DNA of 61,682 nt. Origin: Bacteroidia bacterium. GTDB taxonomy: Bacteria; Bacteroidota; Bacteroidia; Bacteroidales; Paludibacteraceae. The translations under genes were made by a program, and so were the position numbers. The notes under the pieces were generated by a model, which was given only the letters and a program-made list of their open reading frames with translations, was not told where the DNA came from and did no database searches. The stretch is from the NCBI GenBank assembly GCA_009929445.1, contig SAAL01000006.1:1-61682 (forward strand). Direction: 5' to 3'. Positions 59,774-61,682 of the stretch are shown piece by piece (within the stretch, counting starts at the first letter, position 1; each line of letters starts with the position of its first letter).

Positions 59774-60826
59774 ATGCAGAATACACTTCTTTCCATCATC
59801 ATCATTTCCCACAATCAACGCTCAGAACTGAAACGTTGCATTGACAGTGTGCTCGCCCAACTGATTCCTTTTGAGTACGAGATTATTCTGAGCGATGACC
59901 GATCGAGTGACGGTACTTATGAACTGGCTCAGGAATATGAACGGCAATATCCTCGTGTAATTCAAGCAACTCAATGCAATTCGGATGAATGTAATCCGGC
60001 AATGACATCAGACAGGGCTGGATATAACAGACTAAACGGATTAAAATTTACAAGAGGAGATTATTTAGTACATATTGACGGTGATGATTTTTTTATTGGA
60101 AATGATTGTCTGAAACGTCAGGTGGAAATGTTGGAAAAGCATCCGGAATGTAATATTTGTTGTCAAAGGTATATATCAAGAAATGAGGGACAATCTGTTG
60201 AGGAAGCTGATAGTGTCTTTACTGCTGAAATGTTTTCAAACAGAATCATTTCAATAGATGAATTTATCAGAACGGTACCATACATTCATAATTCGGCATG
60301 TTGTATGAGGAGATCAGCTTTGAGAAAGGAATCTGTTTTTTTCTATCAATATGATGATGTTGATATTACATTTCAATATATAGGTAAAGGAAAGGTTGCG
60401 TTAATTGATTCATGTGGATTCGTATATACTCGTTACAATCAAGGAACTGCATCTCATTTTGAGAAAACCGATCAAAAAATCTTGTGGACACTTCCTGTAT
60501 TAGAAGCATTGGTCGCTCCACAATGTACAGGTTCATTTTTTCGGTATGGAATAAATGATATATTAGACCTTATAAATTACGCAAGAAAAAAAGTTCAGCT
60601 TCAAAAACAATCCTTAAAATTCTTATTCAGATTGGATGCATTTGTGTTAAAGTCATTCGATAATAATTTTTCACCTAAAAAAATGATTAGACTGAATGTA
60701 GCCAGATTATGGATTAGAATTATGATTAAATTAGGAATAGATGGAAACTGGTCCTATAAATTATTATACAGACTAATAATAAAATGGTCAATACCAAATG
60801 ATGTAGTTATGTCAAGACTAATTTAA
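59774..60826 (+). CDS. Family 2 glycosyltransferase
   Basis: From ATG 59774 the 350-residue protein begins MQNTLLSIIIISHNQRSELK. It has EIILSDDRSSDGTYELAQEY and the metal site LVHIDGDDFFIGNDCLKRQ, both typical of GT2. RYISRNEGQSVEEAD lies in the acceptor region, and the C-terminal third is helical and basic. A TTG at 59771 is an alternative start. Bases 59786-59872 are duplicated upstream of hipBA. Its stop is two bases before the aminotransferase gene. Donor sugar unknown. Confidence 0.88.
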   Translation: MQNTLLSIIIISHNQRSELKRCIDSVLAQLIPFEYEIILSDDRSSDGTYELAQEYERQYPRVIQATQCNSDECNPAMTSDRAGYNRLNGLKFTRGDYLVHIDGDDFFIGNDCLKRQVEMLEKHPECNICCQRYISRNEGQSVEEADSVFTAEMFSNRIISIDEFIRTVPYIHNSACCMRRSALRKESVFFYQYDDVDITFQYIGKGKVALIDSCGFVYTRYNQGTASHFEKTDQKILWTLPVLEALVAPQCTGSFFRYGINDILDLINYARKKVQLQKQSLKFLFRLDAFVLKSFDNNFSPKKMIRLNVARLWIRIMIKLGIDGNWSYKLLYRLIIKWSIPNDVVMSRLI

Positions 60827-60828
60827 AA

Positions 60829-61682
60829 ATGGAAAATATTAATAAACAAATCACCGTAACTTCGCCGCTGCTTCCTCCTCTTGACGAATTTATTCCTTAT
60901 TTACAAAAAATATGGGATTGTAAGTGGATTACCAATATGGGGCAATTTCATCAACAACTTGAAGAGGCTCTTTGTGACTATCTGGGAGTAAAGTATATCA
61001 GTATTTTCACCAATGGTACATTGCCCCTGATTACAGCTTTTCAAGCACTTAATTTGCGCCAAGGCGAGGTAATTACTACGCCTTATAGCTTTGTGGCAAC
61101 CACGCATGCTATTTGGTGGAATGGCCTAACGCCTGTTTTTGTGGATGTAGATCCTATTACAGGCAACATTGATCCTAACAAAATAGAAGCCGCCATTACC
61201 GAAAATACGGTAGCTATTATGCCAGTTCACGTCTATGGAAATCCATGCGATACAGCGAAAATTGATGCCCTTGCCAAGAACTATAATTTGAAGGTGATTT
61301 ATGATGCAGCCCATGCATTTGGGGTGAAGGTAGATGGGAGAAGTATTTTACAACAGGGCGATATGAGCACGTTGAGTTTCCATGCTACCAAAGTGTTTAA
61401 CACCATTGAAGGAGGAGCCTTGATTTGTCACAGTGCCGAAATGAAACAACAAATTGATTATCTCAAGAATTTCGGTTTTGAAGATGAGGTAACCGTTATG
61501 GCGCCTGGCATTAACTCCAAAATGGACGAGATTAGAGCGGCTTATGGTTTATTAAATTTACGACAAGTAGATAGAGCTATCGCTCATCGTAAACAAGTAG
61601 CCCAAAACTATCGAGAAGGTCTGAAAAATATAAAAGGAATTACTTGTATGCACCAAATAGAAGGTGTTTCGCATAATTATAG
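60829..61682 (+). CDS. DegT/DnrJ/EryC1-type sugar aminotransferase, 3'-truncated by window
   Basis: The frame is open to the window end (284 codons). LPPLDEFIPYLQKIWDCKWI, FTNGTLPLITAFQALNL, TTPYSFVATTHAIWW and DVDPITGNIDPNKIEAAI are family blocks. VIYDAAHAFGVK and the PLP-lysine in SFHATKVFNTIEGGAL are intact. It would transfer an amino group to a nucleotide-linked keto-sugar, giving an amino-deoxyhexose for the polysaccharide. Resemblance to the FdtB/VioA group is suggestive only. It is tightly linked to the preceding glycosyltransferase. Confidence 0.92.
   Translation, partial: MENINKQITVTSPLLPPLDEFIPYLQKIWDCKWITNMGQFHQQLEEALCDYLGVKYISIFTNGTLPLITAFQALNLRQGEVITTPYSFVATTHAIWWNGLTPVFVDVDPITGNIDPNKIEAAITENTVAIMPVHVYGNPCDTAKIDALAKNYNLKVIYDAAHAFGVKVDGRSILQQGDMSTLSFHATKVFNTIEGGALICHSAEMKQQIDYLKNFGFEDEVTVMAPGINSKMDEIRAAYGLLNLRQVDRAIAHRKQVAQNYREGLKNIKGITCMHQIEGVSHNY

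Overview
The window comes from a Bacteroidota genome, most likely Bacteroidales (a Paludibacter-like lineage is my inference). Sequence signs: several start regions carry the phylum's -7 promoter box TAnnTTTG, often with an upstream TTG; SecA is 1103 residues long; a secreted glycosidase ends in a type IX secretion (T9SS) sorting domain; there is a DUF5686 outer-membrane protein; and prephenate dehydratase, an aminotransferase and a DAHP synthase/chorismate mutase fusion are clustered.

Layout. 1-12.2 kb is housekeeping: a 5'-truncated aminotransferase, bifunctional proline dehydrogenase/P5C dehydrogenase, menaquinone methyltransferase, lgt, secA and a YihY-type membrane protein. The RNase P RNA gene lies at 12.26-12.68 kb on the minus strand. 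12.9-25.1 kb holds envelope genes: lipid A acyltransferase family, a glycosyltransferase, a FemAB-like ligase, DUF5686, a lipoprotein, flotillin plus an NfeD-like partner, and a multidomain T9SS glycosidase. After ygiQ, 27.1-30.6 kb is an aromatic amino acid operon. It is preceded by a Phe/Tyr-rich 16-codon leader peptide and a textbook terminator/antiterminator pair. 30.8-33.1 kb is a sugar permease and ROK kinase pair. Three tRNA genes follow (Leu-GAG, Leu-CAG, Gly-GCC).

33.9-41.4 kb is the most interesting chromosomal operon. From one strong promoter on the minus strand it encodes an ArsM-like methyltransferase, a 35-residue Cys-containing peptide (too short for ordinary gene calling), an intrinsic terminator, a radical SAM/SPASM enzyme, a thioredoxin-thioredoxin reductase fusion, a Cys-phosphatase-like protein, a DUF1847 metal-binding-type protein, a membrane-anchored thioredoxin and a CoA-disulfide-reductase/double-rhodanese protein. 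I read it as a candidate RiPP-like peptide maturation system joined to thiol redox chemistry, with an ArsR/SmtB-like palindrome inside it.

41.6-46.6 kb has a zinc-ribbon protein, a TIGR01212-type radical SAM protein, a phosphohexomutase and an MFS transporter. The gaps between many genes from 28 to 45 kb are bracketed by inverted copies of a short C/G-rich repeat. It supplies the stop codon of three unrelated proteins, all ending in Ala-Pro, and related sequence appears inside RNase P RNA and inside a GxxExxY gene.

47.4 kb to the end is an ABC-transporter-dependent surface polysaccharide (O-antigen type) locus: wzm, wzt, an FkbM methyltransferase, glycosyltransferases and a DegT aminotransferase cut by the window end. 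It is heavily remodelled. wzm and wzt are separated by 3.3 kb of accessory genes and remnants (GxxExxY, AAA ATPase, KilA-N). A degenerate four-helix-bundle gene precedes wzm. A HipBA toxin-antitoxin pair sits between two copies of a glycosyltransferase 5' end. At least three orphan glycosyltransferase 5' ends are scattered through the locus.
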